From contig JALGQZ010000009.1 in NCBI GenBank assembly GCA_023105745.1, forward strand, positions 9,212,937 to 9,276,936: a DNA stretch of 64,000 nucleotides, read 5' to 3'. Within the stretch, counting starts at the first letter, position 1. Every line of letters starts with the position of its first letter. The notes below the pieces were generated by a model that had not been told where the DNA came from, did no database searches, and was given only the letters and a program-made list of their open reading frames with translations. Position numbers and translations under genes: made by a program. This document shows positions 1 through 12,343 of the stretch, one piece after another. This DNA comes from Austropuccinia psidii. Its lineage: Eukaryota > Basidiomycota > Pucciniomycetes > Pucciniales > Sphaerophragmiaceae.

Positions 1-1454
1 CCCTGGTTGAGGGCCTATAAGGACAATAAATTCTTCCTTATAGATGGCCTGATTTATCACAGAGAAAAGCACACCAGTGCACTCACAGTGATAGACAGAG
101 ACCACATCTCTTTAATCCTGCAGGAATGCCATGACTGCCCCTATATGGGACACATGAGTGAGGACAGGACTAAAGAGAGGGTAGCAAGCACAGCTTGGTG
201 GCCCAAGTGGGAGCAAGAGTTGAGTGAATACATCAACACTTGTGAAAGATGCCAAAAGGCAAATAGAAAACATGGGAAGAAATATGGGTTACTTCAACAT
301 ATAGAAGAACCCAAGCACCCATGGGAAACCATCAACATGGACTGGGTTACAGGACTTGTCCCAGGAGGAAAAGAAAACTACAATGCCTGTTTAATCATAG
401 TTGATAGGTTCAGCAAGAGCATGAGGTGTCTACCATGCCATAAAGAAGACACAGCCATGGACACTGCTCTGTTATTTTGGAATAACATCATATCCACCTG
501 TGGAGTCCCAAAGATCATAATTAGTGACAGGGACCCAAAATTCACATCTGAATTTGGACCAACTTATATGACATGCTTCGCACCAAGCTTGCTTTTTCCA
601 CAGCTTACCATCCCCAAACAGATGGCCTAGCTGAGAGGATGATCCAAACAATGGAGGACATCCTCAGAAGATTCTGTGCCTATGGCATGGAATACAAGGA
701 CCATGAGGGATACACCCATGATTGGGTTACCCTCTTATCAGCAGTCCAGCTGGCTTATAACACAAGCCAGCACTCTACCACAGGAAAAACAGCTGCACTG
801 GTAGAGAAAGGGTGGAATCCCCTGTTACCTGTGGATCACCTGCAGAAAAATCTTCTGACAATCCACCCCACAGCCAAAGACTTCCATGATATGTGGAAGA
901 AAGCCTGTGATACTGCAGCCAAATGCACAGCTGCGGCCAAAGAGTATAACAAGCAGAGGTGGGACAAATCACATATGGAACCTGACTTCAAGAAAGGGGA
1001 CCAGGTGTTAGTGTCTACACTGAACTTTAATAATCTCAAAGGACCTAAGAAAATGAGAGACTCATTTGTAGGGCCCTTCACTATCATTAAGTTGATAGGG
1101 AAGAATGCAGTAGAAGTCAAGCTCACTGAGGAGTTTTCTAGGAAACACCCAGTCTTTCCAGTGAGCCTGGTCAAACCATACTTCCAGACAGAGGAGGATA
1201 AATTCCCCTCCAGGAAGAAAAATATCACTCCACCAGAAATAGTGGAAGTAGAAGACTCTCCTGGACCTGTGAGTAAAATCATCAGGGCCAGAAAAATCAG
1301 ACTTAATGAAAAGGATCAAAGACAATACCTAGTCAGATTCAAAAACCAGACAGCTGATAAAGACAAATGGTTGGCAGAGGATGCCATACCAGATGGGAAA
1401 CTTCATTTAAGGAGATTCAGAGCCTCTAGGAGGACTGAACAGTCTCATCAATGA
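1..1454 (+). pseudogene. Integrase and chromodomain end of Gypsy polyprotein (A0), frameshifted
   Basis: C-terminal part of a Gypsy polyprotein. In order it shows an HHCC zinc-binding segment ([12 protein letters not shown] ... CERCQK), the integrase core with the first Asp in NMDWVTG (about 340), the second Asp in IISDRDPKF (about 520) and the Glu in [10 protein letters not shown] (about 630), then a GPF-type module and a chromodomain-like tail (QYLVRFKNQTADKDKWLAEDA). Integrase inserts element cDNA into the genome, and the chromodomain usually directs it to modified chromatin. One base of an A-run is missing near 552 compared with the copy at 18340, so the frame changes and the product is split. 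The second frame runs to the stop at 1452-1454. RT and RNase H lie outside the window. Confidence 0.9.
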
Positions 1455-1465
1455 TGAGCCTTTTT

Positions 1466-1477
1466 AGAGGGAGGGTA
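1466..1477 (+). other. Polypurine tract of A0
   Basis: The purine run AGAGGGAGGGTA lies directly before the LTR start TGTCAG. This is where plus-strand DNA synthesis is primed in LTR retrotransposons. The same tract precedes the A1 LTR at 19258-19269. Confidence 0.75.
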
Positions 1478-2907
1478 TGTCAGCCTGTGACTCAAAACCA
1501 GAGCACAAGCATGACAGCCAAAATACCATAAACCAATGGTATAGCCAAAATACCACCAAAACATGGAACTGAGCCAAATTAGCTCAAAAGGTATCAAAGG
1601 AAAGAGGAAACTCACCTCTTTCTGAAAATATAAGTCCCATCACCATAGGACAAGAAATAACAAAGTTATTCCTGCTCAAAGTCATTGCTGAGCATAAACC
1701 TTAATTTTCACCTCTCATCTAAAATCTAGAAGGAGAGGCTTAACCCCATCAAATGGGTATTCAAAATGAAGCTCTAAGCCAGGGCTATCCAATGGTACTA
1801 GCCAAACTGAGCTAGCACCAGTATTACCTGAGTTATGGTCAAATTCAGACCAAATAAAGGTGAACAAAACATTCACCTCTAATCTAACTTTTACAGTTTT
1901 CGTGTGAGATACTTAAAGTGGGGTCTTTTTGGAAAGAGCACAATCAGGGCTATCTGATGGTGTCATCCATTTCCTCATATCTCAACTAGAACAGAAGTTA
2001 TTGGCCAAACAAGCTTAATACAGCTCTTGCCCAAACCACGCCAATGTATAAAAATACTTGTACATGGGATAACTTTGCCATATTTAATGATAACCATGTC
2101 AAGTTGGGTACAATTGTGTAGAGCCCATACAGGGCTATTCAATGAACCAACTTTGAGCTTGATATCTCAAAAACGGACAGAGGTATGACCATTTTAAGGT
2201 AAAAATCCCACCTGCTGTCATATACAGCTTTACCATGGGATAATACCCTATAACCATGAATATGAGGTGTCAAATAGACAAAGAAGCATGTTTTTACTTC
2301 AATACCTCCTATGTCAGTCAATACTGGGGTCCCATACAGTTTCTGTACAGTATTCTACCCGTCATACACGTCAGAATCAGGCTGTGAGGTCCCCAGATGA
2401 AAATTTTCACCCTGTATTGGTGAAAACCACCCAGATGTGGTTTCAAAACCACATCTGAGCCCAATACAGGGTATACAGGCTGTTTGAAAACCACAATCCT
2501 GTCATGAGGAGTGAAAAATCTTCACTTCCTCTACGTGAAAAGGTCTAACAGCCTTTTCACCTCAATTTCAGGATAAAAGGAGGGCTTTTCACTGCCAAAA
2601 ACCTTTCCTCATCCTGCTCTTGAATAACCTACGTAGTAAACTGTCAAAAACAGTTTTACTCTTGGTTAAATAATCAGGTATAATTATAATCTTTAATTAT
2701 TGTAGACCTTATTATTGTAACCCAACAGATAAAGCCTGCACCCAGGGTTCTCAATAGCGCTCACCACCACTATTTCTCAATAGTAGAACCCTTTTATCGT
2801 ATCATAAACCTTTATAAATCTTTTTTAAATCATTTTCTGTCGTGTCACATACACAGTTAAAGTTGTAATTAGCCTAGTTATACCTTTATCATAGTATCAT
2901 CCTGACA
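1478..2907 (+). repeat. 3' LTR of A0 (family A, 1430 bp)
   Basis: Starts TGTCAGCCTG and ends CATCCTGACA, so the tips are the inverted repeat TGTCAG/CTGACA. The same sequence recurs at 19270-20707, 26174-27610 and, inverted, at 21223-22661. A TATA-like GGATAAAAGG at 2571-2580 is conserved in the other copies and is the likely promoter of the element. The short ORFs in the LTR are unsupported. Confidence 0.9.
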
Positions 2908-5160
2908 GATTCTTTCAGGATCACAAGCAGAAGGCCAAATCAGCTCTCCAGCGGCTTAACACCATTCAGAAACCAGCAGATCAGTGGCCAAGAGTCACCA
3001 TTCTTCACAATTCCAGGAAGTTTCCAGGAGAAGACAAGGAAACAAGGGAAAGAACAAAACCTCCTTCAACCAGAGGAGGAAAGAGTCAGACCCCATGATC
3101 CAGAAGCTGTTAGATTTGGTAAAAGATGTACACAAGAACCAGAAGTAGTTGTAAACCACTCTAGAATCAGTAGTCCTAGTAATAGAAACATTACCCCCAC
3201 TCGGAGTGAACATAACATTGTCACATCTGAGAGCAACATCAACAGGGATACACTGTGGTTACAAATGACCCAATATGCTGAGAAATCTGCAAAGCAGTTT
3301 GCAGGAATTGAAGCTGGCCAGGAGAGGATGAAAAAACCACAAGCCTCCTTGGAACAGATAGTTAAGAATCTACAAGAAGGATATGCTCAATTGAGCAAAG
3401 CCTCTGAAGAAACCAACAAAAGACTGAATCTAGTCTTTGAAGAACAACACCACAGAAAAAGGGACAGGGATTGTCTGGATCAAGACATAAACAAACTGTT
3501 TAATGTCTACCATAACTTGAAGCCCCAACCACAAGGCCAAGTTATGGATAATCCATATCTACCAGATGACATCAAACCAGATGCCATGTTTATGAATAAG
3601 GCAAGATCCCCATCACAATACCAGGATGGAGATGGCATGTCTTATTCAGAGAAGGAAGCCTTGAAACAACTTCCTGAGGCCTCAAGATGGCCCAAATTCT
3701 CTGGATCAGGAGAATATGAGCATATGGAACTCATAGATTAGGGTGATGGACTCTTCATTGATGTACCAAGCATACGAGATTACTGGATTACTGCTAGATT
3801 GAATACAACATTTAAAGGTCATGCTAGTATGGGGTACACAGCAATGAAAAAGATTCATGGCAGAAGAAACTGGCCATGGTGGAAGAGTAAAATCATCCAA
3901 AAGTACAGTAATGGAACTTGGATATGGCAAAAGACCATGTCATTTGAAAATGACAAATACTCAGTGGACAAAGATACATATGAGTGGTGTCTTAGAAAGT
4001 CTAGAAGACTTAAAGCCATTTCTCCTCAGATGAACATCCAAATGAGGAATCACAAACTTGTGACACAACTGCCAGGAGAACTAGAGCATGCAGTAAAATG
4101 CAGATGCAACCAAAATTGCACTCTAGATGACTTTGCCAACACTTTACAATACATAAGGAAAAGGACTAATATAGGGAAATTCACCCCATGTAAGAGCAGT
4201 GGTTTCAAAGAGAAACAACCTTTCAGGGTAGAGTTTAAAGACAAACCCAAAGAAAGAGTGGCCGAAGCGGCAAAGAAGAGAAATTCTTGTCACAACTGTG
4301 GTTTAACAGACCACTATGCCAACAAACATCCAAAGGAAAAGAAAAAAGTCTATGCCATTGAGAAAGTCCCAGAGGAAGAACCCCCAATAGAGGAATCTGA
4401 ATCAGACTCCATGGGTGATGCCATCAGAGAACTCTCTGATGATGAGCAAGACCCAGGAGAGGAATTTCTAGTGGAATACCAGGAGGAAACCCCACTAGAA
4501 ATTCAGGACATACAGTTGGAAGCAGGCATGCCACAGGACACTGCTAACAAGAACTTGTGCAAACACACACAAGATGCAAAAGCATTCCTGGTTACACCAA
4601 CCAAAGGAATGGCATATATAAATGGGGCAGCCACAAAAGTGACTGTTTGTATTGACAATTCTCAGCATCCAATGATCATTGATAGTGGAGCACACTGCTC
4701 CATAGTGGCCAGAAGCTATCTGGATACCCACTTCCCAAATTGGGAAAAGCAGCTCTTTCCCACTAAGGCAAAAAACTTTAAACATGCATCAGGGAAGATG
4801 ACTTCCATTGGGACAATTATCAAAGAGATAATTCTACCCCACAGGAAGGTTAATATCAGACTCAACCCAGAGTTTGTAGTGCTTGATGATGCCCACATCC
4901 AAGGGTTCTTACCAGGAACAAACTACCAGAGGATGTATGGAATAGACATTTACAACAGTAAAAATAGGCACATCACCATTGGTACAAACAAGGAAAAGAA
5001 ATTTTCACTTGATATACACCAGATATCTTCTCAAGATCCACTAGAAGAACTTCTGAAGGAATTCAGAGAGGGACAGTTTAGCACTACCCTCACCAGTAAA
5101 AAAAAAACTAAGTTTACTGAAGATTCTGAGGAAGAACAGACCAGCATTTGCCATTGGTGA
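2908..5160 (+). pseudogene. Gag and protease region of A1
   Basis: The first 240 bases hold the end of an upstream ORF (stop TAG at 3146-3148) overlapped in another frame by the gag-pol frame. That second frame runs from about 3150 to 5160 with one nonsense codon (TAG, 3739-3741). It holds a capsid-like domain with a WPWWKSKIIQ segment, a zinc knuckle near 4288 (CHNCGLTDHYANKHP, CX2CX4HX4 with the last Cys replaced by His), an acidic linker, and a retropepsin with IIDSGAHCS (catalytic Asp codon 4681-4683). Gag packages element RNA and protease cuts the polyprotein. The frame leaves the RT frame near a run of ten A at 5098-5107, the likely site of a frameshift mutation. A0 removed the gag start. 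Confidence 0.85.
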
Positions 5161-7222
5161 AGAACCACTAGGCAAGATTACAGGCCATGATATAGAACTA
5201 TATCTGGATGTGGAAAGACCCTATCCACCCATGCTGAGAAGACCTCCTTATGCAGCAAGTCTGGAAACCAGGAAAGAAGTTGAAAAACATATCAATGAAC
5301 TCCTGGAAATGGTTGTTATCAGGAAGATTGGACATAATGAAATAGTGGAAATAACCACTCCTGTCCTCATCACCTGGCATGATGGCAAGTCTAGATTGTG
5401 TGGAGACTTCAGAGCTCTGAACAACTACACAAAAGCAGACAGGTACCCTATACCCAGGATACCCCATGCCTTGGATAAGCTGGCAAAAGCCAAATATATA
5501 ACCAAAATGGATTGTTTGAAGGGCTTCCACCAAAATAGAGTTAAACCAAACTCCATGAAATTACTCATCATAATATGCCATATGGGCATATATGAGTATA
5601 CCAGGATGCCATTTGGCATCAAGAATGCACCAGCCCACTTCCAAACGATGATGGACACAATATTCCAAGAGGAAATATTGGAAGGCTGGATGGTAGTATA
5701 TATTGATGATATCATTATATACTCAGAGACATGGGAAGACCATGTAAAATACATAGACAGAGTGCTAAGTAAATTTACACCCATCAACCTGAAAATTTCA
5801 CTAAAAAAGTGTAATTTTGCCCAACAAGAGCTACTGGCTCTAGGACATAAAGTATCAGGTCTTAGTCTGGCAATTGACCAGAATAAAGTTGCAGCAGTAT
5901 TGCAAAAGCCAGTACCAAAGAGCATCAAAGAGATGCAATCTTTCCTTGAGTTTGCTAGCTACTATAGAAACCACATAAAGAATTTTGCCCACATAACTAG
6001 TAGTTTATACAAGTTATGTTCAAAAGATGTAGTTTTTGAAATTACCAAGGAAAGAAGTGATGCATATGAGAGGATCAAACAGGAACTCACAAATTCACCT
6101 GTGCTCATCTTTCCTGACTTTGAACTACCATTCAAGTTATATATAGATGCAGCATGTAGCCAAGGCTTAGGAGCAGCCCTTCACCAAAGACAATTTGTGG
6201 ATGGTGAACCAAGAGATGGTGTACTATGCTACACCTCTAGGCAACTGAAAGATTCAGAAGCCAGGTATGGTGCCACAAAGACTGAATGTCTATGTCTAGT
6301 CTGGGCTCTAGAAAAACTCCATTATTATTTGGAGGGTGCAGTCTTTGGAGTCTACACAGACTGCACATTCTTGAAGTCTTTACTAAACATGAAGGCTACA
6401 AATAGACACATGCTTAGATGGAAAATAGCCATCCAGGAGTATAGAGGGAACATGACCATCATTTTCAAGGAAGGTAAAAGCCATACCAATGCAGATGGCC
6501 TTAGCAGATGGCCACTACATTATGTCAGAAGCAATCCAGCTTATGACCCTGCCGTTGCAGCCAAGATCCCTGTCCATTTCATGGAAGTGGATAGGAGGAA
6601 GAACTTCAGATTTTGTGAATGTGCACCAGAGAGTGATACCCGTGACAGTGGAAACACTGATTCAGAGGGAAAAGAAACTCCCATACTGGGAATAAGATCC
6701 TCAGAACTGCACAATGAATTATTTAGTGCAGTGCTGAAGTCTTATGCCAAACACAAACAGTGTGGCATATTACTACAACTCCTTCAACAAACTACAGGAG
6801 TCCAGAACTGGAATCCCAGCTGGAAGAACCCTGGTTGCGGGCCTACAAGGATAACAAGTTCTTCCTTATAGATGGCCTGCTCTACCACAGAGAAAAGCAC
6901 ACAAGTGCACTCACAGTGGTAGACAGAGACCACATCTCCTTGATACTACAGGAATGCCATGACTGCCCCTATATGGGACACATGAGTGAAGCAGGACCAA
7001 AGAGAGGGTAACAAGCACAGCTTGGTGGCCCAAGTGGGAACAAGAGTTGAGTGAATACATCAACATTTCTGAAAGATGCCAAAAGGCAAATAGGAAACAT
7101 GGGAAGAAGTATGGGTTACTTCAACACATAGAGGAACCCAAACACCCATGGGAAACCATCAATATGGACTGGGTCACAGGACTTGTGAAAGGAGGAAAAT
7201 AAAGCTACAATTCCTGCCTAAT
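5108..7222 (+). pseudogene. Reverse transcriptase, RNase H and start of integrase (A1)
   Basis: From about 5140 the frame reads a complete Gypsy RT: ERPYPPMLRRP linker, first catalytic Asp in [19 protein letters not shown], and the YIDD box at about 5699-5710. RNase H follows with [40 protein letters not shown] and HTNADGLSR near 6480. The frame is open to 6871, where it is lost. The integrase N-terminus then continues in other frames (6840-7011, a frame break near 6990, and 7012-7222). The gene is cut at 7222 by element B and resumes at 18190. It copies element RNA into DNA but is clearly inactive here. Confidence 0.92.
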
Positions 7223-9423
7223 TGTGAGCCTGTGAGGTATGTATAACATACCCATAAGGCCACAAATGATTTTATAAACAGTTAATTTTGTCTTAAACAG
7301 ACTTTTTAATTGAATTTAAAATAAAAAATAACAAAAAATAAGTATAACTTTTTTTTGGATAAACAAAGTTATAAATATTATGTCATTTTTGGATTCTACA
7401 CCAAAAATAACCTAGGGTACACCCATAGGGTGTTATACCCAAAAACACTTATTTATTGAGTTATTTGAAGATTTAAGAATCTCACAGTACTAGTGTAAAT
7501 TTCTAACATTTTTTTAAAATTGTTAAATTTAAGCTTAAATAAGCTTAAATTTAAAGTTGCATAAGGTTTATGCAAACTTACCAAAACTTTAGTTAAAATT
7601 GAGGTGTGGTGTATATTTACTGAATTGGCTAAGTATTTGACATACAGAATGTAAATCCTGCGTGAGCTCAATTTAAAAGGGTTTAAAGCCATGGTATGGC
7701 TTTAAATAAATAAAAGGGCAAAATCCACCCAAAAAGGTGGGACAAAGGAAAAAGACTAAATAGAGCTGGGGTACCCAGCTTTTTGGATCTGCAAGGATTC
7801 AATTAAGGTTGTCCACCTGTATTGGAGTATTTTCAACCTTATTTAAACTTTAATATTAGACTTTGATCCAACCTTAAGGTTTAAACTGGTTTTATCCCAA
7901 TTTGCACAGGAATTTCAAGCTGCCAAAGGGTAAATCCCAATATACAGGCTTGAAATCAAGGTTTTAAGGACTGTCAAAGCTTAATCAAGCTTAAAAACCT
8001 TAATCAAGCTTAAAACTTTAAAGTTACAAGCATTGAAACCTTATCAAAAGCTAAGGTTTGGTGTGTATTGCTATTTTACATTGAAAAATAGCAATAAGTT
8101 CAACAATTCATTAAAAATCCAATTCTTAATGGATTTGCTTGAAAATTCCACACAAATTAGAATTTAATATCATCTACATATAAATGAAATTTTAAGTATC
8201 TTTTATAAATAAATTTCCTGGTTAATTAGCCTGGAAATTTACTCTTTTAATTAAGCTCAAAGAAAATTATGATTTCTTTAAAAATTATTGAAAAATTAAT
8301 TAAAAATTGAGTTTAAGAGATTTCTGCTTTAAACTATATTTTTAAGTTTTTCATGTGATGAACTTTAATATAAATAAGTTTATTTATATTAAAAACTTAA
8401 AATAATTAGTTCAAATGAGGATTAAAGTTACATGCAGTTAAGAATAACACTGGTAACTTTAAATTGGAATTAAAAACAAGCTGCCTTAAGTTAAGAACTT
8501 TGTTTTTAAGCATGGTTTTTCAGTTTTGACCTGAGCACGCCCTCCATATTCATTATGAATCATGAGAGCTGCTCTGAAGACATAAAAAGAGTCTTTTCAT
8601 CACTGTTTTTGTCCATAATCAATTATCAATCCAATCATATTAGAAATTTAAACAGGTAAAGTTTTATTAATATAAAATCTTATTATTAAAAGTAATTCTT
8701 AAGTTATTTTGATTCTTTATTTATTAAAATTAAAGAATTGAAGTCATAGAATTCAGATTATTGTTGTAATCACCAATAATATATTTTGTTTTATAAAGTT
8801 ATCATCTTAAATATCTCTTAAAATCCACAAATTCCTCTCAAAAACTCTTTAATCATAAATTTTATTATAAAAGGTTGTTTTATCTTTTAAATTATTGATT
8901 TTTGGCGTGTTTTTAACTTATAATTATTATTTAATATAATAACTGTTGTTGTTTGACTTGTTGTATTAAATAAATATTATAAGTAAGTTTTCTCTAAAGT
9001 TCTATATTTTTTTTATCTAGTATTAGTTTTTTTATATAGAATTTTTATTCTATAAGAATTATTTCTGCACAGTTTGTGTTTAATTCTTTTTATAAATAAT
9101 ATTTATATTATTTATAAGTGGTTAAATATCTATATTTTCCACGTGTAATTGTCCCATAAAGAGATTTACACTTCTTATTGTTATAATTGTCAGTGACTAT
9201 AAAAATAATTGAATAATTATAATTTATTATAATTATTATATTTTTTATTATTATTATATTATTATAATAATAATTAAATTTATTTTTTTATATAATTCTT
9301 TTTAATAATTATATTTAAATTTGTGGTTATAATATTTTATTATATTATATTTTTCTACTGAGGACAGTCATAGTACTCTTGATATTGCTACTATTATCAA
9401 GAGTTTCATGGACAAACCTTACA
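7223..9423 (+). repeat. 5' LTR of element B (2201 bp)
   Basis: Starts TGTGAGCCTG and ends AAACCTTACA. It is extremely AT-rich, especially 8640-9350. It matches 16012-18184 over its full length with scattered substitutions and small indels, including a short extra segment near 7990. I see no coding potential in it. Confidence 0.95.
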
Positions 9424-9441
9424 TTTGGGGGCCTGGCTGTG
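9424..9441 (+). other. Primer-binding-site position of element B
   Basis: The bases just after the 5' LTR read TTTGGGGGCCTGGCTGTG. A nearly identical GC-rich motif follows the 5' LTR of element C (minus strand, 56912-56929) and of A5 (27611-27630). It sits where the minus-strand primer should anneal but does not begin with the usual TGG at the LTR edge, so the primer is unknown. Confidence 0.55.
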
Positions 9442-9957
9442 ATTTTAAACAAATTTTTGGGACATAAATCATATTCTAGACCTTATTTTACTTTTTTTTG
9501 ACGTAAAATTGCCATATTTGTCTTAATATTGGCTTTTTTGGGACTTATCCCTTATAAATAATCTTTATAATTTTAATAAAGATATTTTTTCTTAATAATA
9601 TTGTTTGAAACAATATACTATTGAGTGACTTGGAATAAATTTCTTTTGTCTAACTAGTGGCTTTTTCACATCACAGACTTGAAATTTATTCTTTGAGTTA
9701 TTCTAGTAGAAAGTGAATAATAATACAATTTTGATTAATTAACTTGTTAATTGCATAATTATTATTTCTTTAAAGAAAAAATAAAATAAAAAATCTTTAC
9801 TAAAAACATTTTTTCCTTTTATCTTAGAAATTTGTCTTTATTTTTGACATAATTCGCCATAAAATTATATTAAAACAACTTTATTTAATAAGTTGAGTTT
9901 ATAAGTTATTTTTATTATTTGATAAAATAACTTATATTTTTAATTTTCTGTAGTGTC
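9442..9957 (+). other. Untranslated leader of element B
   Basis: AT-rich and without a supported ORF. It ends in a plausible 3' splice site (TTTTCTGTAG at about 9948-9957) just before sequence that reads as acidic, serine-rich protein. This suggests a spliced leader, as also seen in A5 (acceptor at 28210-28211). Confidence 0.5.
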
Positions 9958-12343
9958 TTCCATCAGAGAAAACTCTTCAGAATCTGAAGCCTCAGAGTCC
10001 AGTATTGAAATTCAAACCAGCCCAGCACCAAGGGGTTTGATAACCAAAGAGCCCTTTAAAGGTCCTGAAGGTGAATTCAATTCAACTTTACTCTATTTCT
10101 TTGTAAAATTGACGTGAAATGACTCCTACTAGATGTGGAAGTAATTACTCCATCCAATCAAATGGATCTGGACCAGGACATTCCAGCCACAAATCAAAAA
10201 GGCAAGAATGTCTTCCCAGAGGAGAGGCACAAATGGAGGATGCCTGAACTTCCACCAGTTCCCAAAGGTTAGCCAGCACCTTTGAACCTCTTATTGAGAG
10301 TCCAGAAGCTGACATAACTGCTATTGCTGTTAGACCTGAACCATTTCCAACAGGCCACTGTGGAAATTTATCAATCCCAATGGAAGAACTGGTTCCTGGC
10401 ATCAAAACAACAAGAGTGGGAACTTCTCCCAAGTCTTTGGATAGGCACCATGAACTCTTATCTTCAAGTGAAGAAGTTCATGGGACCAGAAAAGACAGAA
10501 AATCTTCTGTTGGGTTGGAAACCCATCTCTGTCAAAGGACAAGTCCAACAGATCAAAGCTTGGTTGAAAAACCAAAGCATGTTATCAGAGGATCAGAAGA
10601 AGAAGTTGGCCCAAGGCAAGGAAAACAGCCCAGTGGAAGCTACCCAAGCATCCACCAGCAAAAATCTGCCTCATCAAGTACCAAACAAGCCCAAAAAAGC
10701 CCCAAAGACCAACCAGAAGGGCAAGCAAAAGGCAAAGCCCAAGTGGAACAAGCCTTACCCTCAGAATTACAGAATTCCAAAGAAGAAAAAGACAGCCATG
10801 GACAATGTGTTCAATATGGAAAGAGCTTTGATGAAATTCAAAAACAAGGAGGAGGAAAGATTGAACCACTCTTTCCCAAAGAAATAGAGCTTGTAAAACT
10901 TGTAACTCACTTTGAATCTTGTAATAAAGAAATTATGACAAAATTTCAAGAATTTTATTATGTCCAACAGAAGTTGGGTAATGAGATATTAAAAGTTAAA
11001 GAGCAACAAAAGACCATTATTGGCCTTGAAAATGTTAATAAGGCGAAAATTTGGTCTTTGACGCAAATTTGTGAAAGACTTGAGCATAAAGTTACCTTAC
11101 TCAATCAACCAGATGAGAATTTAATTTCTTTCATAACTGGACAGTTAAGAGAATTGAAAATACAAGTTCAAACTTCAAAAATTCAACTGGTCACAATGCA
11201 GCTCTTTTTCAAGAACAATTGGAAAAAAGTGATAAAGCAAGACTTGAATTGAAAGAAGATATTCAATCAAGTATTAATAAGATATCACTGAAAAATGAAG
11301 TGCCAAGACAGTCCACACCAATTCTTGACAGAAATGTGCTTAACCTGAATAATGATTTACATCATACAATTTCAAGTCATGATGTGGAAACTGCTTTCAA
11401 TTTTAAAGACATTCCAAGATTAGAGGAATGGCCAACCTTCAGTGGTGAAGGCGAATATAATCATATGGAATTTATGAAAACAATTGATATGTTCAAAGAA
11501 GACTTTAACATACAAGATGAATACATAAGTGCCAGATTACACTCATTATTTACCAAATCAGCAAAGAAATGGTATTATAAAATGAGACAAGACCATGGTA
11601 AACACTCTTGGCCTTGGTGGAAAGATCAAATTATTTCCAAATGGGCAAATGATTCCTGGAGATTTAGAATGGAAAATTCTTTTGAAGAAGCCATTTTTAA
11701 TATTGAGAGGGACAGGCCCATGTCTTGGTTTCTTAAGAAGAAGGACAGATTAACTGCCCTTCATCCTGATATGTCTGAAGCAATGGTACATAAAAGGATA
11801 TTAAGAAAATGTGGTGGTGACCTTGAGCATGCTATAAGAAGCAGATGTATTGAGCCTTGCTCTACAGAAGATTATATCAATGCTATGGAGGATATCACTA
11901 CTAGAACAGAAATTGGAAGAACTTGGTATAAACCCTCAATAGACAACAAGACTAGTGGAAAACCAATTTCAAAACCAAATAAACCACATGACAGACCTCC
12001 TTTGAGATGTCATAAATGTGGAAGTACATCTCATTTAGCAAACACTTGTCCAAAAAAGACAAGAGTCAATGAGATAAATCTTGAAAAAGTGGAAGAAACA
12101 AAAGAAACTGATGTAACTTTACATGAAAGTGATTCTGAACCTTCAGAAGAAGAAGAAGCATCAGAAGAACTTAGTATAGAAAATATCAATGTTTCTTTTG
12201 AAGTCACTGACGTACATACTCACTTACCACAGTACAGTGATGAATGTATGGATCTCATACATGTGCAAGATGCCAAAATGCAAAAACCAAACCTGCCAGA
12301 GGTAGAGGTTATACAGCTGGGTCATCTTGTATCACTAATATAG
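9958..12343 (+). pseudogene. Gag of element B, with two overlapping frames and frameshifts
   Basis: Reading starts after a probable splice acceptor with a Ser/Glu-rich segment (about 9958-10070), a probable intron to about 10130, and a further exon. Two long frames then overlap: 10324-10887 (187 codons, see separate entry) and 10380-11252 (290 codons). The second turns into an amphipathic, coiled-coil-like region (about 10880-11250) and, after a frame break near 11220, joins the capsid-like domain (WPWWKDQIISKW) and a canonical zinc knuckle at 12008 (CHKCGSTSHLANTC, CX2CX4HX4C). The ORF ends at 12343 by frameshift, while protease continues in another frame. In element C the equivalent gag-pol frame is continuous. 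Confidence 0.8.
10324..10887 (+). CDS. ORF1 of element B, overlapping gag-pol in another frame
   Basis: An open frame of 187 codons with regularly spaced aromatic and hydrophobic residues (LGWKPISV, MNSYLQVKKF) and a Lys/Pro-rich tail ending at a stop at 10885-10887. Homologous frames occur in element C (55792-56304, minus strand; LLNGWHPL, MNSYLTVRKFLG) and in A1/A5 (61552-62286; ITKGWNPSRQF). In each family it overlaps the start of the gag-pol frame in a different register. I cannot assign a function. It could be an RNA-binding or gag-like accessory protein. Start codon uncertain, because upstream exons probably contribute. Confidence 0.55.
   Translation: MLLDLNHFQQATVEIYQSQWKNWFLASKQQEWELLPSLWIGTMNSYLQVKKFMGPEKTENLLLGWKPISVKGQVQQIKAWLKNQSMLSEDQKKKLAQGKENSPVEATQASTSKNLPHQVPNKPKKAPKTNQKGKQKAKPKWNKPYPQNYRIPKKKKTAMDNVFNMERALMKFKNKEEERLNHSFPKK

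Larger units (their letters stand above)
1..2907 (+). mobile_element. Ty3/Gypsy family A element A0, 3' part
   Basis: This is the 3' half of a chromodomain-bearing Ty3/Gypsy element: the end of the polyprotein (integrase and chromodomain), a polypurine tract and a 1430-bp LTR. The 5' half lies left of the window. Directly after the LTR, from 2908, the sequence continues in the middle of a family A gag gene (compare 62045-62180). A0 therefore appears to be inserted inside the gag gene of another family A element (A1). The predicted 5-bp duplication is GATTC (2908-2912), and its left copy should lie outside the window. Confidence 0.85.

Noticed and set aside
836..1325. Minus-strand ORFs of 148 and 87 codons
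   Set aside because: Antisense shadows of the integrase gene. The same shadow recurs at 18628-19074 because the sense gene is duplicated.
7453..7692. Minus-strand ORF of 79 codons in the B LTR, repeated at 16242-16481
   Set aside because: Present in both copies only because LTRs are duplicates. It has AT-driven composition and no domain.
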